Assembly: GCF_000213175.1 (NCBI RefSeq)
Contig: NW_009799101.1
Coordinates: 2,341,007-2,405,006, forward strand
Source of the DNA: Neurospora tetrasperma FGSC 2508
Taxonomy: Eukaryota > Ascomycota > Sordariomycetes > Sordariales > Sordariaceae
DNA length: 64,000 bases
Reading direction: 5' to 3'
In this document: positions 1-12,790 of the stretch, in pieces
Position numbering within the stretch: the stretch's first letter is position 1
Layout: every line of letters begins with the position of its first letter
Notes under the pieces: generated by a model
What the model saw: only the letters and a program-made list of their open reading frames with translations
What the model was told of the DNA's origin: nothing
The model's database searches: none
Position numbers and translations under genes: made by a program

Positions 1-199
1 GGGGAGGAGAGAGAGAGAAAGAGAGCGGGATCCATTTGCATTATTACTTTACCCTAACTCAAAAATTTGGAGAAGAACCAAGTGCAGGGCCATTCATTGG
101 CATTGCCCTGTCGCTGTCACCTTACCTCAAACCCAGCCAGCGATGGGAGCTAAGGTCCATTTGCACTGCTACCTAAAGTCTTAGCAGACCTCCCGTCCG

Positions 200-263
200 A
201 AGCAATGAAGCAATGAAGTAATGAAGCAATGAAGCAATGAAGCAATGAAGCAATAAAGCAATA
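200..263. repeat. 8-bp tandem repeat, about 8 copies
   Basis: A unit AAGCAATG is repeated head to tail about eight times. One copy has T for C (AAGTAATG) and the last two end in A. It runs directly into a second tandem repeat with a different period. Confidence 0.9.
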
Positions 264-343
264 GAGTCAATGGGAGTCAATGGGAGTCAATGAGAGTCAA
301 TGGGAGTCAATGGGAGTCAATGGGAGTTGATGAGAGCCAATGG
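264..343. repeat. 10-bp tandem repeat, about 8 copies
   Basis: A unit GAGTCAATGG is repeated about eight times, with divergence in the last two copies. It shares the CAATG core with the 8-bp repeat just upstream, which suggests both arrays grew from a common seed by slippage. Confidence 0.9.
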
Positions 344-1583
344 GAATTGACTTCGCGGGACAGCTCACAAACTTAGCCACCCTCTGGGGCGAGCCTAATG
401 CCTGCAGCTGGTTAGACTTCAGGTTTTCACAACTTTTGGATAAACGACCCAAGTCACACTTGGACCACCGTACATGATACTAAGTGGACGTGAAGCGTCC
501 AGCCAACCAAACAGTGAGGGAACATGTGCCGTGTAAAAACAGTCCATCTATCCCGAGGATGGAAACCTGAACGCTCCGTTTCGCGGCCGAATACCCTACC
601 CGACCAACCAACCTCCAGGAGCCTTGACGGAGAGCACCGCGCATGCAAATACTGTGTCGTATGTCAAGGCGACCCAACGCCGCGGTATCACAGTGTTTTC
701 TTGTCCGAGTTCCAAATCAACTTTGCGGTAGACACATGTTGCCGAGTTTGGTGGAACGAATCCATGTTGGGAAAATACACCACAAACGAACGTAACTTCT
801 GGGCAGCAATCGCCTCGTTGAAACGGTCTACGACTGATCCCCTGGTTGCGAATCTGGCGAGGCCCAGTCTTCACGACACGTTCCGTCTTCTTTCCCTGGT
901 TACAACTCGGTTAGCCGCGTGTACTATATATGGAGCAATCAGTTGGGGCAGAGGTGACACGAGAGGCATGCGGCGCTCTCTTCGTCCTGGCACGAATGCA
1001 ACGGTAACCGCCTTTCTGGCCGATACAAGATTTTAGACGGTGGGAGGCCACGGGCGTCCACAGGCCCAGCCCGTACCTCTGCCAGATGATTTCTCTCTCA
1101 TGTGTGCACAAGGATTCGTTTTGTTCACCCTTCTGTGTGTCCCAACCGTAAAGAACCTTGGGATGATTCCATGTCGGAGGAACCGTACTTGAGTTTTAGC
1201 CGTTCCGAAACAGCTCTCGCTGCCTTGGCATGTTCGACATCGGTTTGCCGATTATACGATGCTACACGGACACGCAGGCGAGAAGCTTTGTCCCCCCGAT
1301 GAACCATGGAAGCTTATATGTATTCGTCGTCGTCCAAGGCTGGCTGGACTGGCCCCCGTTTGGAAATCTTGTGCGTCGCCAACAGGAAAGCGTTTCGCGA
1401 CAGTCTGTCATTGATGTGTCAGTCACACGAAAGGTGCTGTTGAACACTCAGAGATCTGGACCTGCTTGCCTACCTGCCACATCTGCCTTCTTTCACATAC
1501 CTGCGGCGAGGCGCCAACGGCTTGCATGCAGTCCTCCAAATCAGCCTTTACGCAGATTGCCTTGACCATTCTGACTCGGCTCC

Positions 1584-1596
1584 GGGGGGGGGGGGG
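1584..1596 (+). repeat. poly-G run
   Basis: Thirteen consecutive G residues in otherwise mixed sequence. It is a likely slippage site and its true length is uncertain. Confidence 0.9.
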
Positions 1597-4500
1597 TTAT
1601 CATTGTTCAATCCCTTACAAGAACGACACGGCAATCAGCGTGTATACGCATCAACAACCTGGCAATCACTCCCTTTTCCCTTGTGTCAGGTTGCCTCGTT
1701 GTTCTCAAAGGTCTCTAGCGTCTACATGGTAAAAACAGGTTGATGTCCATTGTTGCACGCGTGCGTGTTCGGTTGCCGGCTGATTGTTTCCCAAAACATG
1801 GTAACTCACGTCATGCCGTACCGAACGACGAACTGCTTTCCTAGACCAAGAAGAGCTTAGTTTTATACTTCAACCTTATATCAAGGAGACTGTCAAAGGA
1901 TGATAGTTGATGATAAACGGTAGTTGGCCCAGGGGTGCTGGAACGTGAATCAACAATAGCCGTGTCCCACCGCCTGACTATAGTCCGCAAGCTTACCTTG
2001 GCCCATTATCATGGTAAACAAGAATACACAAAGGCATTATTTCCGGTCAACAGGGGATACCACCTACAGAATGCATCTGGCCGTCATTGTGACAGTGGGA
2101 GGAGTGGTCATAGTGGTGAAGGAGACCGACCTGATGCGAACGCAAGCAATAGCAGACCGCACACCTTCAACAACGACTAAAGTCCAACCAGGTGTAAGCC
2201 CAATCTAACATTGAAACAGCTTGAGGGTGTAACGTTGAAAGTTCACCAGACATGCTGCCTTGTTGCTTAATTTTGACTTGGTTACCTTTTCCGCCAGCAA
2301 CCCAACTGGGCGAACCGCATATTTGACGGTGTGTGTATCTTTTCCAACCTTGCATACAGGCGTTTTGCTCTAACCGAAGTGATTCAGAGTCCAGTAGGTA
2401 TATCAGCGACATGATATCTCGAAAACGTTTTTGAAAGTGGGTTAACGGGTCTCGCTTCCCAAAATTTCTTTGACGGTAACCCCAGCGGACGGGAAAGTTC
2501 ACAAGTCAGGTTATTATGGCAGTAATACGCACCAGTACGAGCAGGTATAGTACTCAATGCTCCGTACGAACGAACTAGTATTGGTACCAGTATACGTCCT
2601 ACTACCGACATGCGGACATCTAGCATCGCATGGCCTAGCGAGCGGGACGTTGCGACCCTGTTAACACTTACTGCCTGCTAATTGCCCTAATATGGTCTTG
2701 AAGTGCCTCTGGCCGATAATGACACAGGGAAGGAGGTTGTTGATCGTACCATAGATTCGTCATCCGACATGGGGGGTTGCTATCCTAAGTGATGGATGCC
2801 GTCACATTCGGATCAGTAGTACCTACAACAGAGGTTATATTAGCGGGAACGAGACTATCCATACTACACATTCAAGCAAAAATCACTCAAATTGGTAGGT
2901 GTCAGGGAGGCCATTAGGGTTTACCTTGGCTGATCTTTGACTTGCATAGGCGAAACCTACAGACAGCTAACGGGTTGATGGTTCATTCAGTGGGTGCGAA
3001 CATGACCGCATGGGTATTGGTAGCCCGGCACAAGAGGCAGGGGCAAGATGACAGGTTTTCCCCATTGATGATTGATTGCGCCTGCTGGCTGTCATGTTCG
3101 ACAAGGGACAGGCGCCAAGATCTTGCAAAGATACCCTCACGCAGCCAATGCGTGTGCTACCCTGTCTCCCTGTCAGTATCTCCTGTACCGGTGGGTATGA
3201 ACAGGGCTCAGGTGCGGAAGTGTGAACCGTTTTCAGATGCCCTAGCCCGAAATCCTCCTCCACACTCATGTGGGCGCGTGGGGATGGGACATGACATACT
3301 TACTGGTTGGACATAAATCTATCGTTTCCTGTTCATGCTCTCATTGTTCCCTCCCATTTTTTTTCTTTTTTTCCGTGGTACTTGTTTGGGTCGTCGGTTG
3401 TCGCAGCGATGTGCTCCTCGAGCTCGGTTCTTTCTGCGGCCGACAGCTAACCGGTCGTTGCGATGAACCATGGATGCGATCCGAAGACGAACGGAACCAA
3501 TGGCCGAAGGACGAAAGCACCTCTGCTTGGGCCATGGTTCCCACTTGACAGCCGAGGTCTCGAACAAGGCCTTGGCGAGGGACTTGAAGGTTATCTGATG
3601 AACCTAGCTAGTTGAACCGGGGTCAGCCAGCATCAGACTGGAGCGACATGAGACCAGGACAAAGGGATGGGGCAAAAGATCCTGGCGCTTTCGACGTGCT
3701 CAAGCGCTCGACACTGACAGCAGCAGCACTTACAGTAGGGATCCCTGAACCCCCCCGGAAGGAGAAACATGTGCCGCCCCGGGCCTTCGCCTCAGTCTTG
3801 GAACCCCGGCCCGTTCTCTCTGTCCAGTGTTCGGCCAGTCCTGAAACGCCTACGCAGTAAACGACGCGAAAAGGTCGCCGATGTCGACGGACCCAGCCAA
3901 CGACGTTGCCGAGCTAGGTACGAATCAGAGTACCATGTCTCCGCCTTCCCCAGGTGCGCGCGACGCCTGAAGCTCGGACCACCCATCAAAGCCATAACAA
4001 CAACACCCCAAAGTCCCAAACAGCAACTCTCCAAAATGACGAGCAATTGCGCAGGCCAGGACAAATTGAGGCGCGGGTCTCGATGATCGATTACTCAGCA
4101 CTCCGCAACTTCACCCATGTAGGTAACGCCTTCATGCCATACATACCTCTACCCTCCCGTCACTCGGCCTGGTGGTGAACGACTAAGAAGAAGCGGGAAG
4201 CAAGCGAGCTCGGCAGGTGAACGAGTCGTGCACAATCCGCATCATGCAACCTGGGCAACAAGCGCGGAGCGAAGAGGTGGGTAACCGTGTGTGGTCGAGT
4301 GAACGCGGGAATTGGGAGGATTGGGGGTTTGTGAGTTCGACTTGTTTGGCCTGGTGCCAGGAAGTGACCGCAGCGCCCACTTCACGAAATGCCGGTGGGA
4401 CTAACTGCTATCATGGCCCACCCAAAATTGTCGGTTGTCGTCAAACTCTGCCCATCCGCGCCTTCCCCCGGTCACAAGAAGTTTTCGTTTCCTCGTCACT

Positions 4501-7500
4501 CGTCCCTGTGCCGGGAAGTCCCTTGCGAGTCACGGCTGTCAAAAGATGCTTGAATGGAAAGGGTGTATGGTGGTATGGTGGTATGGTAACAATGGTATTT
4601 TTGGTATCGCAAGTACGATACTGAATCACATACAGGCGATGGAAACTACCTACTTCTACCTAGAAGTACGACAGCCTCCCGAGGTACCGCGAGTCCTTGT
4701 ATAAGCCATCTTGGCACGATCTTGGTCAATCTCATCTATGCAAGCTCTGATGGCTTCTTCAGCCCACACCAACATCATAACGAGCAGCATCCAAGTCGAC
4801 ATCAACAAGGGCAAAGCAAACAGGCACCTTACCTATTTCTTTCCAACCACTGACACGGGCGATCGCAACAATGGAAACAATGGAAACTGGGAAAGAGCAA
4901 GGACAGCTCCTCCATGCAAGGCAGTCACGGTCATGTACACTATGTATACTGCGCATGTATGTACCTGTCACTTCCACTTTGCGGGTCCTCATCTATCCAC
5001 CCATCATAGGTGTGAAGCGGAGTGAGTAGGGTTGTGCCTTGATGCAGCTGTCATGTTTCTTATTAGTGTGGAGTAAACTGGAGTTGATCTAGGGAAGATG
5101 CGGGATGCTGGATCACTCTTTTGGCGAATGGCATGCTTCCTGATGCTCATCATTAGCCGTGGGTTTTCGTCCTGTCGGTGATTCAGCCCAGGCTCTCATC
5201 AGAGTTGCGCGAGCGAATATGTATATCGCGCAAAAATTATGGGGTTTACTACTAGTGACTAGCCGTTATCTGTCGTCCTGGGTGCGAAGTCGGGGAAATA
5301 GAACAGGGCCTGGATGAATCGACCACTCAAGCTTTCACTCACACAGTCTGCCATCCAGTTCGTTGTTTCTACCACGCTCTCCCCTTCCCCCTTTCGTCCT
5401 TCCCATCTCGGATACTTTTGCGCATCCGAGACATTGCTCCATCATTCTTGCCACGCCAGTAGAGACATCAAGGGTTTTCCCATGCCCATAGCATGGCTTC
5501 TGTGGTTCCATTCAATGCAGCTGCTGCTGACGACTGCAGTGACGCCTGCTCTTCGGGGCCTCTCCGGTAAAGAGGTGAGAGGCGCAACCTTTTCCTTGGT
5601 CTGATCCACACCGATCCTTTTTCTCCAGGACCTTTGCCCTCTATAGAACCTAATCTCACCGTGACATTGACGGCCTGGTCGGTTATGGTGATGGAATTCC
5701 ATCAGTCACGCTCCCACTTGATAGGTACAGACAGGAAACGAGGAATCGGGCTCTAGTTCGCCGCTGTGGTTCGGTCGAGGTCGTTGTCAGGACGATTACT
5801 ATCAAGGCACAGGTGACAGGTAAGTATGTGTATGTATGAGCCTGGAAACACCTCATGTGCACAGACATGCTGCGACAGTGACAACGCTCGTTTGACACTT
5901 GACATTTTGACACTGCCGCTCACGCGCCCCGGCTGGTAGTGACAGATGCAAAAGAAAGACACCTTACAATGGGCAACGGAAAAAAAAAAATCGCCTGTAC
6001 TACCCGTTCCTGTGCTTACGTGGAATACGCGTAATTCAATGTTTCCCTTTCCCCAGGTCGTCGTGGAGCAACATCCATGTCTTGCCGCTCATTATCTGCT
6101 TGGTTGATGGTTGAAGGCCGGTAGTCGATTCCCGCTGTCATTATCATGGTCTGCCTCGCTCTAAATTCGGCTCCAGCTCGCTCTTCATCAAGGTACATTA
6201 CTGCCATCAATGATCCGTCAATGTACTGTAATTACGGCGGCGGCATCGACATTGAACATCGACACCGCAGCAAAGCTACCTCACCACACTGGGTCACTCG
6301 TACCGTCCATCCGCCCCTTTCCTTCTTTACCTCTTCAAGCTGGGTAGATGTCAGTGTAGTGTGCTGTTTAGCTTGGGCGCTCGTCTGTTTCTGTCTTTCA
6401 TTCTTCAAGCGTTTTGCTTTTCCTCGTCTTTGTAGAACGGAAACCTTTTCCGCCGTGAGATCACTGGGCTGTGACAGCTGGAATTTTCCGGAGGTACCTG
6501 GTATCGAGCTCTTGCTGGCTTCAGTGTTGATTTCCTTCTCCTTAGGGCCGCTGGGAATAATCTTACGATGCAGTGAACGATGCTTTTCTTTTCCTATTCC
6601 TTCCTTCAGCCTCTAGTCCTCCATTCGTTCTCTATGCTGGTTCTGCCGGGCTTTGCTATATCTTTTCTCCCCAATACATCTTGCAGGCTTGTTTTCTTGC
6701 CTTGCACTTTCAAATACGCATTGCGGACTGCACCGTATCTTACGTTTCACTACTGTGTCTTCCATCACATGCCGGTAACGTAAAATACGTTCAAGTTTCC
6801 CACAAACGGCAAACCCCGTGTTACATCAGTCTATTGACACTTTTGCTAGCGCACCAGATCGATCTCAAAATACGATCTCGAGAAGGCATAGTGAAGATAA
6901 GTGGGAAAGTGGCGCTGGAAGGAGAAGCTTGTGTGATTTTATCAGACAAACCAAATGAAAAGGTCTTCGGACTCAGCTCCGTTCCGCTTCAAGCGTCTGT
7001 CTTCTCCATCACCATCTATACAGACGACGAAGACCTCCCATTCTTCCACTTCACATGCTCGCATGCCTTCTAATTCCGGCAGAAAGCAGAGCCGAGAGGA
7101 GAGCAACGCTAAACAGAAAGAACACCAGCTTTCCATTCATTCACCAAGGCATCAACACATGACAAATTAGGAAGAAAAAAAAAATTCCAAAAAAAGGAAG
7201 TCAACTCAACTAAAAAAAAAATAATACCCGAGCTTTGCTGCCTCACTGTATGTAGTGTATACACACCGGCCGGTGAAAACCGAAACACCTCGCCAAATAC
7301 GGTATAGTTAAAATGTGCGAAATCAAGAAAACAAATAACCGACTGGGGTTTGAATGGGGGGGCGGACGGACGGGCTGGCACATGCAGCCAGCAGCAAGCA
7401 CGCTCAAGGAAAATGTCCGGTGATCAATCATTCGTCAACACAAGGCTTTTCCCTGGGAAGGGTAAGAAAAAAGCAAAGATCTCTTTCTCTCACAGTGCTC

Positions 7501-7808
7501 ATTCATGACGAGAAAGGGAGCCAGTCGATACAGTGTGAGTGGAGTGGAAGGATCGAGGGAGGCAGTCAGGTGGAGGGATTGTAGGAGGGGGAAGATTGAA
7601 TGAAATAGGGAAAAAAAGAAAAGAAGCAAACCGAGGGAGAGAGAGAGCGCGCCCGCTCGGTGGGCAATGTGCCATGAGAAGTGAACAAAAAGAGAGAGGG
7701 GGAAAAAAGCAACAGAGAAATTTGGAATCTGGTTCGAATTGACACCAAGATTCTTCCAGACAAAGCAAGACGTCTAGAGGTACTGTGCACGTCTAAATTG
7801 AATATATC

Positions 7809-7826
7809 AACCAACCAACCAACCAT
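7809..7826. repeat. ACCA tetranucleotide repeat
   Basis: Short run of about four ACCA/AACC units in the gene-free left part of the window. Confidence 0.75.
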
Positions 7827-10076
7827 TACAAATCAGTAGCCGTGAGTATGAGGATATCACTTACTCAAGCCTGTTCTACGAAGGTGCAACAACCTTTTTA
7901 AAGGGTTGAGGTAGCATCAAGCTGCATTCAGTATTCACATGGGCATGGTCTGTTGGTTTGCGGTCTGGACCTGACGCCTCCCATCTCGGAAACCATAGGC
8001 TTTTGCTTTTTCCTCATTCCTTTCCCTTCTCATCTTGAAGATGCGTTAGGCGGTGGTGTTGTAGATGGGGGTTTACCTTCTTCAAGGTTAGCTTCGATGA
8101 TACCGAGCATCATGAAATGTGCAGTAGTGTCGCAGTAAACACCCCGACCGACATGACGATGGATGGCAAAGCAAGCAATGCTAAATGTGAAGGGTGGCGG
8201 AGAGTTTGTCTGAACCGGGTACTACAATTCCCGTCAGGTTAGGTAGCGTTGTTCAGTGGTCAGTTATGCCGGTGTTTTGCCAACAACCCGGCAACCGGGT
8301 ACCTGTCATGTCAAAAGCAAAGGAAGAAGTGCAGAAGAAAACCAACTTTAGCCCCTGAAACGGAAAACCCTTTGGTAGTTTGGTTACTCTGAGGTTACTT
8401 TTGGCAGATTGTTGGCGATGAATGGCATGGGATGAGATTGGCCAGTGCGGAAACGAACATGATTGGATCTTATCGTGGCGTTTCCCAAACCGCCCGGGGT
8501 GGGAAGAAAATGGTTCGATGATGACGGCTTAGATGGGATTTCTTGAATCGATCGGATTTCCTGGCACACATTCTCGAGATTCCAATTAACCTTGCGAGAT
8601 GACCATGAGCAAGGACGACAGCCGGACCATTAATCTATACTAGCTGGTTTTTAATATGATGAGGCTTATCGCGGACTTGTCTTTGCTGATTCTTCTGACA
8701 TGGGACATCTTAACAATAGCGATAGGGGCAATACTTGGCCAAGAACAAGTGTGCTTGATGTGTTGTTCGGGGTGGCCCATCTCGACACAGAAGCGGATTA
8801 GGTCAGTAGTACCCAAATATACCCATACCCTTCCGTTCGTTCTTCGATCCGGGGTAACACATACCTGGTCTTGATACACTACAAACCCCGTCTTTTATCA
8901 CGGATCCATTCACCCGGATCGGCGACTTCAGGGTATTCAAGACAGGGCAAATATCATGGCAAGTGGCAGGGCAGATGCAGGCTCAACATCCCGAGTCTCC
9001 AACTTTTCTAACTCACTCAACCAAAGGACTTGTGTTTGTCTCACCTTGACGTGCATCTGTTGGCTTACTAGCCTTGTCATTCCCCAATATTAACCACGCA
9101 ACCGCACGACGGAGGAATGAATCATGAGTGTACATCAGCGAATATGTGAATGGTGTGGCAGTAGCAAAGCGGCAAGAAGCAAGCGTCTACCTACTCGCTG
9201 CCACTGTATCGTCAGTCATATCTCACAACTACGGAGGTAATGCTCAAAACTCATCCCACATGGCGTCCGTCCGTCGTCCGTGGCCGGCAATCCTGAACCG
9301 AGGGGGAGAAGGAGGTTCTCTGTAGCCTTGCCGTCCAGCTGCTCGGTGCATGGATTAGGGTCCGTCTTGTGTGATGACAAGGATGACCGGAAGATGGCAA
9401 AACTGGTGTTCATAGGCACAACAGTCTCCGTTACTTTCCGAGCAATTGAGTTGAACTGCATCGACACTGGATGGGTTGTAGGGTGATGATTGTCGTCCGT
9501 TGGTGGTGAAGTGTGGTAAAATCTTTGGCATGCCATGCCAGGGTCCCTTCCTGTGTGCACTTGACTGCTTTTTTCCTGCATCCATTGCTTGCTTGGCCCG
9601 GAAAATTGGAACGCGCCCTGCGGCCTGACAGGGACTTGGACACTGGCCACTCACTGGATAGGCTACCCTTAAACCCCAGGCTCATGGTTCAATGGTAACG
9701 TATCATTCTTTCTTTTCTTCAGTGATAGACGAGGCGTCGTGGCTGTTGCTTCTGGTTGACGACTGGAGTTGGTGATGTTTGGTAGTGGTGGCGGTGCTCT
9801 GCCGAACAAATCGGATCATAACGACGGTAGAATGACTGCGATGATGGACTCTGCGGACGGTAGTGATATGGAGTACGGCACCGGAACGGCATGCTGCCGA
9901 TTCCCATCTTGGTGCAGTCCGAAAGAGATCGGGGTGGGGTGCAACCGAGAGGGGGACTGCGATGGACTGGGACTGGAGATGGGAATTGTGCTGTCGGGTG
10001 CTCGGCGGAAACTGCCATCCACATGCTATTTTGGTACGGCTGCACCACGGACAGGTGAGGGAAAGAGAAGGTTCGT

Positions 10077-10551
10077 GGGGGGGGGGGGGGGGGGGNNNNN
10101 NNNNNNNNNNNNNNNNNNNNNNNNNNNNNNNNNNNNNNNNNNNNNNNNNNNNNNNNNNNNNNNNNNNNNNNNNNNNNNNNNNNNNNNNNNNNNNNNNNNN
10201 NNNNNNNNNNNNNNNNNNNNNNNNNNNNNNNNNNNNNNNNNNNNNNNNNNNNNNNNNNNNNNNNNNNNNNNNNNNNNNNNNNNNNNNNNNNNNNNNNNNN
10301 NNNNNNNNNNNNNNNNNNNNNNNNNNNNNNNNNNNNNNNNNNNNNNNNNNNNNNNNNNNNNNNNNNNNNNNNNNNNNNNNNNNNNNNNNNNNNNNNNNNN
10401 NNNNNNNNNNNNNNNNNNNNNNNNNNNNNNNNNNNNNNNNNNNNNNNNNNNNNNNNNNNNNNNNNNNNNNNNNNNNNNNNNNNNNNNNNNNNNNNNNNNN
10501 NNNNNNNNNNNNNNNNNNNNNNNNNNNNNNNNNNNNNNGGGGGGGGGGGGG
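10077..10551. other. assembly gap bounded by poly-G on both sides
   Basis: A run of 19 G (10077-10095) leads into 443 N (10096-10538), followed by 13 G (10539-10551) and a purine-rich AAGAAAG tract. G runs on both edges suggest that sequencing failed at a long G-rich or structured tract. Reading frames drawn across the N run are artefacts. Confidence 0.95.
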
Positions 10552-12790
10552 AAGAAAGAAAAAGAAAAACGATGTTTTGCACAGATTCCCATTTCCAATC
10601 TCATCAGCAGAGGAAGGTAGCGCCGTGATAGGGGACGCTGTCCCAACCCTCGTCGATAGGTCTTCCATGACTCCCCTCACCCTGTCATGTCAAGTGGGAG
10701 GGTCAGTCAGTATCTGTCCGAGAACCCTGTCAACCTGTCCTGGAACGCATGTCTGTCACTCATGTGGAAGTTTGAGCAAGCGCAGTCTCGTGTAGAGATG
10801 TTTAAAGGGACGGCTTGTCAATTTCGCATAAGGAAGGATGCTACCCGAGAAGTTGACAGGTCATCCTGACTCAGATCGGATCTTTCCTCTTCCTTCGCTA
10901 GACTACAAACAGTGCAAGCGCTCCGGATCTCGCTCCTTCCCTTGGAGGGGGTTTCTGCTTGCATGATCTTGGCTAGTGGGAAGGAGCATGTCATGGGATC
11001 CTTGAGATAAGGGGAGGAGGGAGGAACGAGGAAGCTTTGTTTCCATTGTTCCATCAACCGGTCAAGCATCATGTACGCTCCATACCATACCGGTATTGAC
11101 CGAAACCTTGCCTGTTGTGTTCAAGACTGGAATGGATGGATCTCTTTGGCTGCATCGGTTGACGGCCTGAGCATGCTGCTGGCGCAAACAACAAGTGAGT
11201 GGTGATGTGTGAGTGTCTTTCGTGGGGGACAGGCGATCCGCGACTGATGTACCGCAGGTCACGTTCACACTTTGGCACATCACCAACCTGTAGGCCCGTG
11301 ATCATCATTGTCGTGTTGCCATGGTGTCGCTGTTGCCTAGCTGGCTGCCAAGTACGTGCAGCAATTCTGAGGATAGGCGCATAATTCTTTGACACACCGA
11401 GTGGGTGAGGCAAACGCAGTTGAACGAGGATGGGTAGAATTATCCTTGATGGTCTTCCTGTCCGGTTCATGATGGTACAGAGTGCATGTGGCAGAGTCCG
11501 ACTAGTCGACGATGGCCAAAGGTCTTCTTGACTCAGCAACATCGAACGGGGATCTACAAGTGACCCTTTCATTTTCCTCTCTGTCGATCCTGTAGTTGCG
11601 AACAACCATGCTCCCATGTATTCACACGCATCCTAGACACACTGACATGAAGAAACAAGAAATCTTCAACGCAATGAGTGCGAATCACGCAGTCCTAACA
11701 GGGTGGGCTTTGGATGTTGATTGCAAAACGCTGTCTGGCTGGTTATTGATATCTGGTGATCCTGGTCCACAACCATTAACTCCATTCCACCTGACCCCAT
11801 CTACCAAAGGCCATTAAGAATGTGAACAAAGAAGTACATCTGCGAACGACTACATCACAACACACCCCTCCACTCTCCCTCTCTCTTTCTTCCAGAACAG
11901 TCTTGATCAGCACCTCCTTCAGAGCTCACACCTCATGCACGAACAGGTACACCACCTACTGCACCTCCCATGATTGTAGAACATTATCCACTGAAGATAA
12001 CCGGGCAGTAACACTATATGTAGCTACCAGTCTACCAAGACGACAGTACCCATGCAGTGTAAGTTGACAAGTCATGGGAGAGTTAATAAACAAAGATGAC
12101 ACCAGGAAAGCGGACCTGGTTGTCCTGCTGTTCGCTGTAGTTACATGGCTACACCTTTACCACCTGCTTGATTATGACTGATTGTCTGCTTGAAAGACAA
12201 ATCTGAAGATTCGAAACAATGATCCCCATCCACGTTGAGTAACTAGTAGTGTCTCCCAAGCCAGAAGTGGGTATAGGTGTAGGGAGGTATATCTACACAT
12301 AAACTGTGACCGACCTATCGCGGAAACTTACAGTGGCCATAGGTCGAATGAAATTTGGCGTGATATAGACCAAGACAAGCGCGGGTAAAATACCCGCTGT
12401 GCGTTACGTAGGCAGTTAAAGCAGCATTCATCGAAACTTCGTAATGGGTAGTAGGAACATGCTGAAGAATCCTAGAAGTCGTCCAGTAGCTATGGAACCG
12501 TTAGCAACGCTGGCGATCTGGCCGGATGTTGAGAAAAACAAAAAATCCACTTCATGCCCTCTTGGACATTGCAATATGCATTGAGAGCAGTGGACGAAAG
12601 GCTGAGACCAAGCCTGTCATAGAGGCGGAAGGAATTATACTGAGCTGAATGTGTAGGATGAATGCATAGAATAGTAACAACACTTGAAGACGGCTGACAT
12701 GAACTGAACCAACACATTTGACTACAAACGGCACCCAACAAAAATATCTTTCAGCACACAAACAGAAAGAAAAACGTTCTTTCGCCTCCA

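Larger units (their letters stand above)
1..12790. other. long gene-free stretch with repeats and an assembly gap
   Basis: No coding region can be supported in these 12.8 kb. The longest open frames (about 170 codons at 524-1036, 156 at 6146-6616, 166 at 6573-7073, 182 on the minus strand at 11069-11617) resemble no family I know, overlap other open frames and have no convincing splice partners. Base composition is ordinary, so this does not look like AT-rich DNA altered by repeat-induced point mutation. The stretch holds two tandem repeats near the left end, several homopolymers, a 443-base N gap, a pyrimidine-rich plus strand at about 5300-6700 and a purine-rich plus strand at about 7080-7760. 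Long regulatory DNA, untranslated leaders or noncoding transcripts are possible; the sequence alone does not decide. Confidence 0.6.

Noticed and set aside
524-1036. 170-codon open frame on the plus strand
   Set aside because: No recognisable domain, overlapping open frames on the other strand, no splice partners; length is within chance for this base composition.
6146-7073. Two overlapping open frames of 156 and 166 codons rich in Phe, Leu and Ser
   Set aside because: Their hydrophobic composition follows from the pyrimidine-rich DNA; no signal peptide, conserved motif or supporting splice sites.
7715-7760. GGTTCGAATT resembling a tRNA B box
   Set aside because: No A box at the right distance and no pairing acceptor or anticodon stems could be found.
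9703-10795. Several open frames of 200-325 codons on both strands around 10.1-10.5 kb
   Set aside because: They exist only because the N run contains no stop codons.
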